Translations under genes and position numbers: made by a program
The notes under the pieces: model-generated
Database searches by the model: none
Told to the model about the DNA's origin: nothing
What the model saw: only the letters and a program-made list of their open reading frames with translations
Part shown: one piece after another, positions 1-10,910 of the stretch
How positions within the stretch are numbered: position 1 is the first letter of the stretch
How the letters are laid out: each line of letters begins with the position of its first letter
Assembly: GCA_021397845.1 (NCBI GenBank)
Contig: CM038038.1
Location: forward strand, 70,106,748 to 70,170,747
Direction of reading: 5' to 3'
Origin: Areca catechu
Taxonomy: Eukaryota; Streptophyta; Magnoliopsida; Arecales; Arecaceae
DNA: 64,000 nt

Positions 1-2283
1 CATAGAACAGAATTTGAAAATCAAGATTTCAAAAATTTTTGTAATGAAAAAGGAATAGAACACAATTTCTCTGCACCTAGGACACCTCAACAGAATGGGG
101 TAGTAGAAAGAAAAAATTATACTTTAAAAGAAATGGCACACACTATGCTTTACGAAAATAATTTGCCAAGATATTTTTGGGCTAAAGCTATAAATACAGC
201 CTGTTATGTTTTAAATCGAGTTTTAATGCACCCTATTTTATAGAAAACACCATATGAGCTTTAGAACCAAAGAAAACTAACTTTGAAATATTTTTGAGTT
301 TTTGGTTGTAAATGTTTTGTTTTGAACAATGGAAAAGATCATTTAGGAAAGTTCAATGCCAAGTCTGATGAAGGTATCTTCTTAGGATACTCTATATCGA
401 GCAGGGTATACAGAGTATTCAACAAACGAACTTTAGTTATAGAAGAGTCAGTACATATAGTGTTTGAAGAATGTTCTAACCTATCCTCGAGAAAAGTGGA
501 AACATCTGATAGTTGTGCAGGTGCTGACAAGCTTCAGAAATTAACATTGGAAGATCAAGCTCAACCAAGTGAAGAAAGTCAAGACAAGGATGTAAAAGAA
601 GATGACACTCCAGCGCATCATGATCTACCCAAGGAGTGGAGGTATGTTCATGGACATCCTAAGGAATTAATCTTAGGTGATCCATCTAAAGGGATAAGAA
701 CTAGAGCTTCTATTAGAAATGAATGTGATTACATAGCTTTTGTATCTCAAGTGGAACCTAAATGTTTTGAAGAAGATAAAAAAGATGCTAATTGGATGAA
801 TGCTATGCAAGAAGAATTAATACAATTTGACAGAAATAATGTTTGGACACTTGTAGAAAGACTATCTAATATTTCAATCATTGGTACTAAATGGGTATTT
901 AGGAATAAGTTATATGAAAATGGTTTTGTCATAAGAAATAAGGTTAGGCTAGTTACTAAAGGCTACAATCAGGAGGAAAGAATTGACTTTGATGAAACTT
1001 TTGCTCCTGTTGCTAGACTTGAAGCAATTAGACTATTGTTGGCTTTCGTATGTTTTATGAATTTCAAATTATTTCAAATGGATGTTAAAAGTGCTTTCTT
1101 AAATGGTTTCATAAATGAAAAGGTTTTTGTTGAACAACCACCAGGATTTGAAAATCATGTACATCCTAATCATGTTTTCAAACTGCACAAAGCACTTTAT
1201 GGATTAAAGCAAGCACCTAGAGCATGGTATGAAAGGTTAAGCAAATTTCTTATTGAAAATGGATTTTCTAGAGGAAATGTTGACAAAACTTTATTTTTGA
1301 AAAGGAAAGATGCTGATTTATTGGTAGTACAAGTTTATGTTGATGACATCATTTATGGTGCTACTAATGAATTTCTTTGTCAAGAGTTTGCTAAGCTTAT
1401 GCATGGTGAGTTCGACATAAGCATGATGGGAGAACTCAACTTCTTTCTCGGACTCCAGATCAAGCAAACTTCAGATGGTATCTTCATCAACCAAGCTATG
1501 TATACAAGAAAAATCATTAAGAAGTTTGGGATGGAGACTACTAAGCCAATAGGTACGCCTATGAGCCCCTCATGTAAATTAGATAAAGATAAAAATGGTA
1601 AATCTATAGATCAGAAACTATATAGAGGCATGATAGGCTCTTTGCTGTATCTAACTGCTAGTATACTAGATATTATGTTTAGTGTTTGCATGTGCGCTAG
1701 GTATCAGTCTGAACCAAAGGAATCACATCTTATGGTTGTTAAACGCATTTTTAGATATCTGTCTGGTACTATTGGCATTGGCTTGTGGTATGCTAGAAAT
1801 TCTTCTGCTGAATTGATTAGATATTCTGATGCAGACTTTGCTGGTTATAGACTAGATAGAAAGAGTACTAGTGGAACTTGCCAATTTCTTGGTGTTAACT
1901 TAATCTCATGGTTCAGCAAGAAACAAACTTCAGTTGCACTATCCACAGCTGAGGCTGAGTATATTGCAGCAGGAAGTTGTTGTACTCAAATATTGTGGAT
2001 TAAGTAACAACTTGAAGACTTTGGAATCAAGTTGGCTAGAACTCCTATTAAATGTGACAATACAAGTGCTATTTGCTTGACTAAAAATCCTGTTCAACAC
2101 TCTAGGAGCAAGCACATTGAAATTAGGCATCACTTTATTAGAGATCATGTTGAAAACAATGATATTTTGCTTGAATTTGTTTGTACTAAGCTACAATTAG
2201 CTGACATTTTAACTAAAACTCTCTTGGAAGATCGGTTTAGTATGATTAGAAGTGAACTCGAAATCATAAATCCATTTGATTAA
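1..2283 (+). pseudogene. pol: Element A pol: integrase end, reverse transcriptase, RNase H
   Basis: This is the Copia polyprotein in one reading frame (frame 1 of the window). Residues up to ~140 are the integrase end, with the third catalytic Glu in NGVVERKN and the C-terminal FLGYS block. The RT follows, with GLKQAPRAWYERL and the catalytic YVDDI at 1336-1350. RNase H follows, with LSTAEAEYIAAGS near 1940 and the Copia ending NTSAICLTKNPVQHSRSKHI. The frame is kept throughout but is cut by stops at 241 (TAG), 262 (TAG), 295 (TGA) and 2005 (TAA), the last inside RNase H; the natural stop is 2281-2283. No frameshift is needed, so decay is mild. It would copy element RNA into cDNA and integrate it. 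It is not functional as it stands. Confidence 0.93.
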
Positions 2284-2431
2284 ACCTTCGTTTCATATTT
2301 TGACTAAAATCAGATCCTTCAATCTTATTTTTGATGAATTATGATTAATCTTTGATAATTTGACTCCATAAACCTGTTGATTCAATTGATTTTGATCTTT
2401 TAGTGAAATTCCTGATTTTTTGGTTTTTTAA

Positions 2432-2535
2432 GTCGATGTGTCGACACATCATGTGTCGACTCTAAAAGGTGTCGACACATTCGTGAATCGACACATGGTC
2501 GACGGGAAACTGAGATTTTAAGGGTTTCCGGACTA
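2432..2535 (+). promoter_or_regulatory. GTCGAC palindrome array upstream of env-like ORF, possible internal promoter
   Basis: Four exact GTCGAC cores (2440, 2455, 2471, 2498) plus variants lie in the spacer between pol and the env-like ORF, within GTGTCGACAC or GTGTCGACTC contexts. They are followed by GATTTTAAGGGTTTCC, which lines up with TTTTTATATAGGGTTTCC at the same place in element B. The same palindromes occur in the LTR of this element (5682-6059). Promoter function is inferred from position and repetition only. Confidence 0.5.
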
Positions 2536-2751
2536 TTTTTTTCCTCAATTTCTATTCCCTCCAAGCCGACACTTCGTTTCAAGGTACCCATACTATTCAT
2601 TCTACTATTTCTTGCTGATTAGCCATAGTTTTCTTGGATTTGGATCGTGTGTAGCAATTTTTTTTTTAAAATCCTCTTAGGTTTTAATACCTAAACCCCA
2701 AAGAACCTCACATTTCCACCCAAATCCCTACCCAAACCTTGCTTATAAACA

Positions 2752-4729
2752 ATGGGACCTCGCAAACAAGTTGTTCGCCGACCACGTCAGTCACAGCTTG
2801 AGGAAGAAAGAAGAACAAAGGCAAGACATGAGTCTAGGGCTCCAGATCCGCCCGCACGTCAATTGTTCGCACCCTCCAGTCGATGAGCTCCAAGACTGTA
2901 GTAGGAGGATGTAGAGTGGACTTCTCATTCTTGGACCAGCAGCATTTTCGGATAGGGGACTAGATCCGACATGCTGGCCTGGCATCTTTTTGCTCACTCA
3001 GCGAGAGATATTTCCCGGGGTTGATGAGAGAGTTTTATGGATCACACGCCCATGGAGCAGATGGATGGATTGCTCAGATCAAAGGATGAGACATTCCTAT
3101 TTCAACTGAGATACTGAGTAGGGTATGGGATATACCCATGACTGGATCCATTGTTGAGAGTTTGCTGGACAGAGCTGGTGGACTCCGATGTATTTTTGAG
3201 TCAGACATCTTACCAAAGGGAGCCACCATTCCTGCCTCGGACTTTTAGCAGAGATGAGACTTCTTCATCACATAGTTGCCTGGATTCTTCTGTCGAAGAC
3301 TGGATAATTTGATTACATTGCCGAGCGGGAGTTGCTCGTGATGGTCTCATTGATTCAGGGGACGCCGATATGCTTGCCTGTTTTGATGATGCATCTGATC
3401 ACAGAGGCGGCATCTAGTCAGCAACTTTGCTTACCATACAGCATTGGACTGACTGTATTGTTTAGAGAGTATGAAGTCAGTTTCCAAAGTGAGCCGTATC
3501 GTTCATTGATCCACACCGATGTATATGTCATCAGGTCGTTGCATCGTATTGGCTTTCATTTGATACGAGGCCAGTGGACACGGAGGATATCTGGACAGGC
3601 CAAGGATGCAGCTGATGTTGATGAGGACACTGCAGAGGAGGAGCATATTTTGTCAGGCGAGGCTGGACCGAGCGAGACACAGCCTGAGATGGCAGCACAG
3701 CCAGCTCAACCAGATACTTCTGCCCAGCCACAGCCAGAGCAGACAGAGACACATGGTATGTCAGACACTTTGGAGGATAGAGTTCAGATGCATAGAGACA
3801 GATGTCTTTATCATGAGACAGCATCTGGATGTTTTCATTATTGAGATGAGAGAGAGCCACAGAGATCTCAGTGATGGTATTTTGGCTATTCTCTCAGCCC
3901 TATCCAGAGCTTCTACGAGTGCTCCTGCTGCTGACACAGTTCCAGCGTCTGTGGATATTCCTGCTCCAGCACTAGCTGATGACATTAGAGATTTTAGTAT
4001 TGGTGCTGAGACTACTATTGGAGATGGAGTTGGAGACACTGTTGTTGGAGATTCGGATGAGATGACTGACTCAGACTGTTTGATATTGCTGATCTTATGT
4101 CAGAGCCAGTAGAGGTGACAGATGATGTTCCTACGAGTCTAGTTGTTGATCCATCCTTTTCACCTGTTCCATCCTCTCCTTTCAGATCCGATATTCATAC
4201 TTCAGATCCTATTCCGATTCCTATTCTTAGCCCTATCATTGATTTACCTACTATTGACTCTCATGATATTACTACACCTATTATTCAAACATCCACATCT
4301 ATTGTTCATACACCTATACATTCTTCAGCTGATACTATCATTCTTGATACACCTGTATCATCAGCTGATACACCTGTTGTTGATAGTCCTATTCTTCATA
4401 CCTTATATGTATCTTGAGAGCTTGGGTTTTATACACCTGGCTTTCAGCATTTTGATTCAGGTCCCTCATTTGATCGTACTCTTGCTGTTGGTGAGATGAT
4501 TCATCCAATTAGTTCAGTTCCTGTGGAGGACGTAGCTTCTACCTCTACTACTTCAGCCAGAGGTCAGACCTACATTCATCATAGAGGATGTGGACATCGT
4601 ACCCCTCTTCAGCCAACCAGGACCAGACTTCGAGATCTGAGATCACTTTGGCCTCGAGCACGAGCTTTTACTGATATCGGACCGATCAAGATCGGTTCAT
4701 CTTCTGATGACTCGATGGATGAGGATTAG
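2752..4729 (+). pseudogene. Element A env-like ORF (Sirevirus third ORF), broken
   Basis: An ORF starting MGPRKQVVRRPRQ at 2752 begins just as its counterpart in element B does (MGPRKAVAKK). The first frame stops near 2884. A central block at 3332-3844 (positions with SLHRIGFHLIRGQWTRR) aligns with B's SLTRMGFVKVDGNWIRK. That block resembles the family that protein databases call putative plant transposon protein. After it comes a Ser/Thr/Pro/Asp-rich, low-complexity stretch (3650-4480). The C terminus, with TRTRLRDLRSLWPRAR and SSSDDSMDED, again matches B. Several frame changes are needed, so it is a pseudogene. In Sireviruses this ORF is called env-like, but I see no convincing signal peptide or membrane anchor. 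Its function is unknown. Confidence 0.75.
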
Positions 4730-5428
4730 GACATTACTGTCATATTTTTAGATACTTTTGTATTACTAGATAGTCTCACTTCATTCTTACATGTTTTTTT
4801 TATCTTTTCTATGTGTAATTTGATGGTATATTAATATATGAAAAATCTTATGTTTATTACATTTCTCCATCTTGTGTTTCTTCAATGACTATTCAATGAA
4901 AGGTGGAGTTGCATTTCTTATGTTTATCACTTTTCTCTACCTTTTTAATGATAACAAAAAGGGGGAGTAGTACATATAAGTATAAATGTGTTTACTTTTT
5001 CAAACTAAAGGGGAGTAAGTATCTTTCAATTTTTGAAACTTTCAATTTTTGAAAACCTAAATTTTTGAAAGGGGGAGCTGCACCTTTTGTCAATTTTGAT
5101 TCTCAAAACCCCTCTTTCAATGTTTTTGAAAAGATTCTCACAAATTTTGTTATAAGTCATTAATTCAGGGGGAGCTTTGTTATATGCTGAAATTTTCATT
5201 ATAAGAGTATCTTGATACATGTTTTTCATTGTTCTAACTAAAGTTCTGATACTCTTTATCTTTGAAACAAGCTCACAATTCCATTACTTATGTTTGAAAT
5301 ACTATATCTTTAAGTAATGTTTGATACTTAATGCTTTCAATATTGTGCATCTTGACCTTTACTCTTAAAGCTTCATATTTATGACAATTTATACTTAAGG
5401 GTTTTGTCATCATCAAAAAGGGGGAGAT
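4730..5428 (+). promoter_or_regulatory. Element A 3' untranslated region with serial polypurine tracts
   Basis: At least five purine tracts on the + strand, built on AAAAAGGGGGAG, occur at 4956-4967, 5007-5015, 5067-5077, 5167-5174 and 5415-5426. The last abuts the LTR start TGTTG at 5429 and is the one expected to prime plus-strand DNA synthesis. Serial PPTs before the 3' LTR are a known Sirevirus trait. The rest of the stretch is AT-rich without an ORF. Confidence 0.85.
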
Positions 5429-5681
5429 TGTTGACTCCACTTATTGATTTTGATGATAAGCAAAAAAGTTAAGTATAATTTGAGGACTAATTTTTGCTTT
5501 AAATGTGTTTTCAATTGAAAGGATGCTCACACAAATCGAAGAAGCCCAATTGTCTTGAAGAACCAAGTTTGAGTGGGATGAATGCAGAAATCAAGTCTTG
5601 GAAACTCAAAAATTGTTTGAATGGATGTTCAAGGGAAATAGAAATAAGTTCAGCCATTTTCTACAAACTTTTTGGTGATGT

Positions 5682-6059
5682 GTCGACTCAAGGTGTCGAC
5701 ACATGAGATGATGTGTCGATACATGAAGATGGTGTGTCGACTCCAAATGGCACAAAACATAACTCCAAATGGCACAAATGATGTGTCGACATATGAACCC
5801 TATGTGTCGACTCAAAGTGTCAACACATGGATCAACACATCGCCTGAGAATTTCAAGCAGCAGAACATGCAGAAGATGATGGTGCATTTGATATGTCGAC
5901 ACAGATTTTTTTTGTCGACTCAATGTGTCGACTCCACTAAGAATGTGTCGACACAGATGATTTTTTCAGAGAATCTGAATGGATTATTTTGAACTTGTGT
6001 CGACTCAAGAAGAGTATGTGTTGACATAATGTGTCGACACATGAAGAGCAAGTGTCGAC
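5682..6059 (+). promoter_or_regulatory. Palindrome array (12 GTCGAC cores) in LTR U3 of element A
   Basis: Exact GTCGAC occurs at 5682, 5695, 5736, 5785, 5806, 5895, 5914, 5927, 5947, 5999, 6033 and 6054, mostly as GTGTCGACTC or GTGTCGACAC, with further one-base variants. Twelve copies of a six-base palindrome in 378 bp is far above chance. It lies just upstream of the TATA-like boxes, as enhancer arrays do. Protein binding is inferred. Confidence 0.7.
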
Positions 6060-6180
6060 ACATAGAGTTCTGACAACAGTAATGGCTAGTTTTTTCTTGA
6101 GCAAAACTCTCTCTTTTGCCCCCCAACGGCTAGTTTCTCGTGCTTATCAGCTAGATTTCTATTTTGGGGACTTGCAAAGG

Positions 6181-6240
6181 TATTTAAATGGCTCCAAATC
6201 AATTCAAAAGGAAAGCTAAGCACTTGCATTGAATATAAAA
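6181..6240 (+). promoter_or_regulatory. Candidate TATA boxes of element A LTR
   Basis: TATTTAAATG at 6181 and TATAAAAG at 6234 lie 120-180 bp after the palindrome array and before a purine-rich leader (GAGAGTTTGAAG). Either could set the transcription start; I cannot choose between them from sequence alone. Confidence 0.5.
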
Positions 6241-6486
6241 GAGAGTTTGAAGAAAAAAGAAGAAAGAAGAGCCTTAACTCCAATTCATTCAAAACTCAAC
6301 CACTCTCAAGCCAAAGAGAAGCCTTCCTAGCATTCAAAGCTATCAAGTGCATTGAAGATCATTCCTTCTTCGGCATTCAAAAGGCTTCATCAAGAGCAAA
6401 TCAACTCTATTTCGAGCTACATTGTTTTATTTGCTTTTACTTTGAAAGCTTACATTGGTTCCTTTTGTTTATACTTCATATCTTGT

Positions 6487-6716
6487 AAAGGGTTCTTGGT
6501 TAGCCTTTGCAAAACCAAGGGAGGTTATTGGTTAGCCTTGTGAAAACCATTTAGGTTGGTGGTTAGTCCACAAAACCACTAAGATTCTTGATTAGCCCGG
6601 AAAACCAAGGGAGGTTGTTGGTTACCCTTGTGAAAACCAATTAGGTTCTTGGTTAGCCTGCAAAATCAAGGGAGGTTGTGACTTGTGAGCCTTTTAAAAC
6701 AAGTTGTGTTTTGATT
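6487..6716 (+). repeat. About 7 copies of a 30-31-bp tandem repeat in element A LTR
   Basis: The unit is close to TTGGTTAGCC followed by CAAAACCAAGGGAGG, repeated with substitutions from ~6487 to ~6716. A shorter related array (ggttttacc ... aaaccc) sits at the matching place in both LTRs of element B near 23000-23140 and 32130-32270. This is part of the transcribed LTR, not a CRISPR array. Confidence 0.75.
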
Positions 6717-7689
6717 AGTGAGCCCAAAAAACTAGTCGGCTATAATCGAGGAGATTATAGTGAATTTCCAAGGAGATCCTGGGGAGTGGATGTAGATATA
6801 TTGTTGGCACCGAACCACTATATATTGTTGAGTTTGTGATTGCTTGTCTCTTCCTCCTAGCTCTTTTTAATTCTCTCATTACCTTTAATTTTTGCTGCAC
6901 TTTTACATTAGAGCTTTACATTTAAATTGTAGTACCTTGTATTGATTGAATTTCTACTTGTTTATCAAGCTTAGTCTTAAATAATTTTTAGAGACCCAAT
7001 TCATCCCCCCTCTTGGGTTGCTATCTGGGCAACACATATTAAGTCAATAGGTCTTCCATTGTTCTAGGTATGCAGATGTCCTACTGGTGTTGATTATTCT
7101 TGGCTAGTTACATTGGTTTAGTTACATCAGGAAGATGTAACCACATTATTAGCATAAGATGCTACTAGGTATTGATGGGTTGGACCGAATAACCAGGCAT
7201 GGTGAGGGACTCAATGATGGCTTTACCTATGCATTAATAATGGATCTGGCTTAACTAAGGATTGAACCAATAATCAAACATGGTGAGAGGCTTCATGACT
7301 TAGAGACTAAGTTACTACAATATGCTTGTGAAGCATTGGACAAGATTGTCCACTCATCAATATAGCATGTTACTAATTACCAAGCATGGTGAGGTAATGT
7401 ATATTGGTGGACCACAATACCCACTAGAATCCTAGTTCTATAGGGGTTTCCATATCTTCACTGAGTATGAGAGATTCAAAAAAATAGTGGAAGTTCTTAT
7501 TTATTTCTTAAAGTCTCTAGAACAAATAATTGATTGAGTACAAACATTTCATCTTTTCTCCCTTTAGATTATTATATCATCTTCAAATTTCTTAGCCCAG
7601 AACCTTGACTTTACCATTTGATCGAATCTAATCACAAGGAATGGTTTAAGAATTTAAGAGTGGTTCTTAATTCTTAAGATTTAGTGTGT

Positions 7690-7990
7690 CCTAAACTAGG
7701 ATATAGAAGGGACCTGAAAGAATTCAAGGGATCTAATATACTTGGAGAATTTGAAGAAAAGAGATAACACACCTTCAAAAGGTACGTTAGATATGCTTGT
7801 TATTGAAATGAACCTAACAACTTCTTTTGCTTCTAATTGAGTCATAGACTTCAGTTCTAGAACACATTTGTGCACTTCAATGCAGGGTCTAGTAGAATAT
7901 AGAAGGTTGATAGAAGGTGATGTGATCCTTTGAGTCAGCAATGGTGCAAGTGTTGTAGTTGTTACTGTAGGTACATATCCTTTTTGATTA
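7690..7990 (+). pseudogene. Element N protease fragment
   Basis: Translation across stops gives a run that includes NLKKRDNTPS, IDFSSRTHLCTSMQGL and RRLIEGDVIL, then VSNGASVVVVTVGTY. This is the pattern of the Copia aspartic protease region, where a short Asp-Ser-Gly motif is followed by a His/Cys-rich stretch and a V-G-N-G-A strand. Here the active-site triplet reads Asp-Phe-Ser, and two in-frame stops (after FASN and after DVIL) break the frame. It is a dead fragment. Confidence 0.65.
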
Positions 7991-8212
7991 CCATCTAATT
8001 TTTGTTTAATGCTTAGAGACTATTACTATGTACCTATTACTAGTAAAAGTTTGATTTCTATAATAATTTTAGCATGAAAAGAATATAGTTTTAATTTTAA
8101 TAAAGACCACTACTCCATTTATTTTGAAAATAAGTTGGTTATGCATGGCTTTATGATTAACAGTCTCTAATATATACATGCTGATGAGTAGGTTAATGTT
8201 AATGAGCAATTA

Positions 8213-8985
8213 ATGAGTACCGTAGGACTCAAGAGACCTAGAGATGACCTTAAACAAAAGTATATATCGCACCTTAGACTTGGTCATATTAGAGAGGATA
8301 GGATCAACAAACTTGAAAAGGATGAGATCTTAGACTTAATCAATTCTGAGTCTTACCTAGTTTGTAAGTCCTGCCTTCAAGAAAAAATCATCAAGTTACC
8401 CTTTATGGAACATGGAAAGAGGGTTGTTGAATTATTTGCCCTGGTACACATTGACATGTGTGGGCCATTTGATATGCAAGTCAGGGATGAGTTTTAGTAC
8501 TTCATTACCTTTACTGATGATTATTCATGGTATGATATGTGTTTCTTATAAGATACAAGTATGAAGTATTTAAAAAGTTCAAAAAATTGAAACATAAAGT
8601 AGTGAAGTAAACATAAAAATTTCTTAAGGTTCTCCGATCAGATCGGGGAACTGAATAGCTAAGTAGAAATCTTTTAAATTATCTCAAGAAAAATGATATA
8701 GTCTCACAGTGGACTCCTCTTGGTTATGGTCCACTCCATGATGAGCTTCACTAATCTATCCTTATTTCTTTGGAGACATGCCCTACTTACTACAACTTAT
8801 ATATTGAATAGGGTTCTCTCTAAATTCATTCTTATCACACCATATGATGGTGGCATGGTAAGAAATCGAGTCTTGGTCATCTCAAGATTTGGAGATGTCC
8901 CACCTATGTCAAAAATTAATGGCAAACAAGTTAGAGTCCGGATCTATGAAAACACGCTTTATAGGTGTTAGTGAGAATTACAATC
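8213..8985 (+). pseudogene. Element N GAG-pre-integrase and integrase fragment
   Basis: The first part (8213-8497) reads HLRLGHIREDRINKL ... CKSCLQEKIIKLPF, then LVHIDMCGPF. This is the H-H-C-C zinc-binding domain followed by the first catalytic Asp of the Copia integrase. After a stop and frame changes, LRHSD-like text near 8640 and HALLTTTYILNRVLSK with TPYD (8760-8850) continue the core. KLESGSMKTRFIG at ~8930 is the start of the integrase C-terminal block. The order and spacing are right for Copia, but many stops and a frameshift make it non-functional. Confidence 0.75.
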
Positions 8986-10380
8986 GAGCCAGGGACATGA
9001 GATCCATGGCGGAGTGAGCACACCATCAACCAGACAAGGCGCATCCTAATTAAGGACACAAGTTAAGAGTACACCCTCTGACCATGTGGATACTGGCAAA
9101 GGCCAACTCTTTTGCCTGAAGATATCGACAAGCCTTGCCGATTACTCAAGAAGTGTTTACCACAAGCCCTCAAGTAGATATTGGTAGAGGACAATTCTTA
9201 TGCCCAAAGGCATCAGTGAGCCTTGCTAACTGCTCAAGGAGTGTACAATCATAGGCCCTCGAGCAGATACCGATAGAGGCCAACTTTTATACCAAAAAGT
9301 ATCAGCAAGCCTTGCCAATTGCTTAGAGAGCGTTCAACTACAGGCCCTCAAATGGATACCGGCAAAGGCCAGCTTATGTGTTGAAAGGCATCAACGAGCC
9401 TTGTCAATCGCTTAAGGAGCATTCAACCATAGGCCCATGAGTAGATACCAGCAGAGGCCAACTTCTATGCTCGAAGGTGTCAACAAGCCTTGCTGACCAC
9501 TCAAGGATTATTCAACCATGGGCCCTTGAGTGGATATCGATAAAGGCTAACTCCTATGCCTGAAAGCATCAGCGAGCCTTGATGATCACTCAGGGAGCAT
9601 TCAGCCATAGGCCCTCAAGTGGATACTGGTAGAGGCTAACTCCTATATCGAAGGCATCAAGGAGCCCCCTCGATTGCTTAAGGAGTGTTCAACTACAAGC
9701 CCTCGAATAGACACCAGTAGAGGCCAACTCCTATGCTCGAAGGTACCAGTGAGTCTTGCTGACTACTCAAGAAGTATTCGATCATAAGATCCCATGCTCG
9801 ACTGGGCCTTAGACACCCTATGAGCACTCCGACCAGTGAAACCTTGGTGGTGTACCTATCTCAAGCCCCAAAGAAACAACACCCCAACATTCACTACCAA
9901 AGCTTCTATCATGTAACCAGATCTTTGTCATGTTCCATGATTTCTAATCATCATCAAATTTGGATGGTTGAGGAGGCATACACAGATTCATTATAATCAG
10001 GTATACTATTTAATGAAGCATGCCATATACTGAACTAGCAATAAGGATGCATTTAAAGAGATAGGACACTCCTTGTAGATAAGAAAGCTCCATGTGACAC
10101 GTGGGAGATTCTATCACCTTTCACCAAATCTGATAACATCTTGGTCAAGACTGAATTATCCCTAAATCTTAGCTTATAAAAAAGAACTCCAAGCAAGTTC
10201 CCAAGGTATGTGTACTCTCTCACTAAAACTCTTTCATTTTTGGTATTGATACTGACTTGAGTGTCGGAGTGCCATCACTATGGCCACCCCTAGTAGGGCT
10301 TTTTTGAAGTATTGCCACTCAAAGCCTAGCTTGTACCATCCACTCAGCACCAACTCTAGCTCTCTCTTTAGTGCTTGACA
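8985..10380 (+). repeat. Element K 5' LTR
   Basis: It ends GCTTGACA at 10380 directly before a Tat-like primer site. Near its end lies GACTTGAGTGTCGGAGTG, a text I associate with the U5 part of Tat-type plant LTRs, and TTATAAAAAAGAAC at ~10172 is a fair TATA box, both in + orientation. The start is put where Copia relic N stops being readable; TGAGAATTAC near 8971 is a possible first base. The partner LTR was not found. Confidence 0.55.
9080..9800 (+). repeat. 89-bp tandem repeat, 8 copies, in element K LTR
   Basis: The anchor GATAC(C/T)GGCAGAGGCC-like text recurs at 9089, 9177, 9266, 9355, 9444, 9533, 9622 and 9710, giving spacings of 88-89 bp. Each unit also carries GAGCCTTGC and a CAACCATAGGCCCTC-like block. 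Copies differ at many sites, so the array is old. Confidence 0.88.
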
Positions 10381-10400
10381 AATTTTAGCACCAATAAATT
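10381..10400 (+). promoter_or_regulatory. Element K primer binding site (degenerate)
   Basis: AATTTTAGCACCAATAAATT directly after the LTR resembles the Tat-type leader in which TGGCGCCA follows AATTT, with G-to-A changes as expected from decay of methylated cytosines on the other strand. Confidence 0.5.
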
Positions 10401-10417
10401 AAAGGGCTAGTATATCT

Positions 10418-10905
10418 ATGGGGAATGTGATCCACGAGACAAAAAAAGCCATGCCATCCAAGAAGACCACCCATGTCACACCAACACCATGGCCTCTTGA
10501 TTGGTGGAAAGGGTGATAGAGAGCTAGGCAAATGATCTACCTTGTCTTCCGTTAGCAGGAGTTTCATCACCACCACAAGTAGCAATGGTGGGTGTGGATT
10601 AATTTAATTCACTTGTTATGCAGGTTTAGAACTTGGTGGCTGTCATCCAAGCCATTTAGGCCACCTCAATAACACCTCCGGCAACCCCACTTCCACTAGT
10701 GATGCCATGCACAACCTCTCAACCTTTGGTACTACCTATGCTTGTATTGCCTCTAGTAATGCAACATCCTGTAGTTTGAGTGGCACCTCCACCACCAGAG
10801 TAATTGTAGGTCCCTCTAAAAGATCTCGGAGGAACAACTCACCATCATCACTACCATTCCAGAAGCTTAGAGGCAAAAAGACAATGCCCTAAGAGTCCTT
10901 GATTA
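10418..10905 (+). pseudogene. Element K gag leader, N-terminal remains
   Basis: A short frame starts MGNVIHETKKAMPSKKT at 10418 and stops after about 28 codons. The rest (10500-10905) is low-complexity Thr/Ser/Pro text with stops. It sits between the primer site and the insertion point of element I (target AGCAT at 10906), where the gag N terminus is expected. The recognisable gag domain resumes after element I at 33335. Confidence 0.45.
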
Positions 10906-10910
10906 AGCAT

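Larger units (their letters stand above)
1..7034 (+). mobile_element. Element A: Ty1/Copia retrotransposon, Sirevirus type, 5' part outside window
   Basis: The order integrase - RT - RNase H - env-like ORF - serial polypurine tracts - LTR on the + strand is that of Sireviruses (Copia with an extra ORF after pol). The LTR starts TGTTGACTCC at 5429 and ends CTGGGCAACA at 7034. The 5' LTR, gag and protease lie to the left of the window, so the full length and target duplication cannot be checked; the 5 bases after the LTR are CATAT. The element is homologous over its whole visible length to element B on the other strand. Confidence 0.93.
5429..7034 (+). repeat. Element A 3' LTR
   Basis: It runs from TGTTGACTCC to GGGCAACA, 1606 bp, with TG/CA ends and the short inverted repeat TGTTG/CAACA. 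The last ~35 bases (acccaattca ... ctcttgggttg) are near-identical to the LTR ends of element B, which confirms the family. It holds the palindrome array, TATA-like boxes and a 31-bp tandem repeat listed separately. Confidence 0.92.
7035..8985 (+). mobile_element. Element N: old Ty1/Copia relic
   Basis: Between the LTR of A and the first repeats of K lies a + strand Copia fragment in the expected order: protease (7690-7990), GAG-pre-integrase and integrase (8213-8985). The first ~650 bases (7035-7690) have no recognisable coding region. They contain loose repeats of CAAGCATGGTGAGG-like text at ~7195, 7275 and 7380 and may be leader or gag remains. RT and the rest are missing, cut off near 8985 where K begins. 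Confidence 0.7.

Noticed and set aside
339..530. Many short minus-strand frames opposite pol, gag and LTRs across the window
   Set aside because: They run antisense to clear coding sequence or LTRs, have no recognisable features, and are expected by chance.
6487..6716. Regular ~31-bp repeats resembling a CRISPR array
   Set aside because: The repeats are contiguous, without unique spacers, and lie inside a plant retrotransposon LTR. The same holds for the 32-, 54-, 56-, 89-, 104- and 105-bp arrays.
1..7034. Possibility that elements A and B are integrated pararetroviruses because of the extra ORF
   Set aside because: The integrase before RT order, LTR ends, primer site and PPTs are those of Copia elements, and no movement or coat protein was seen.
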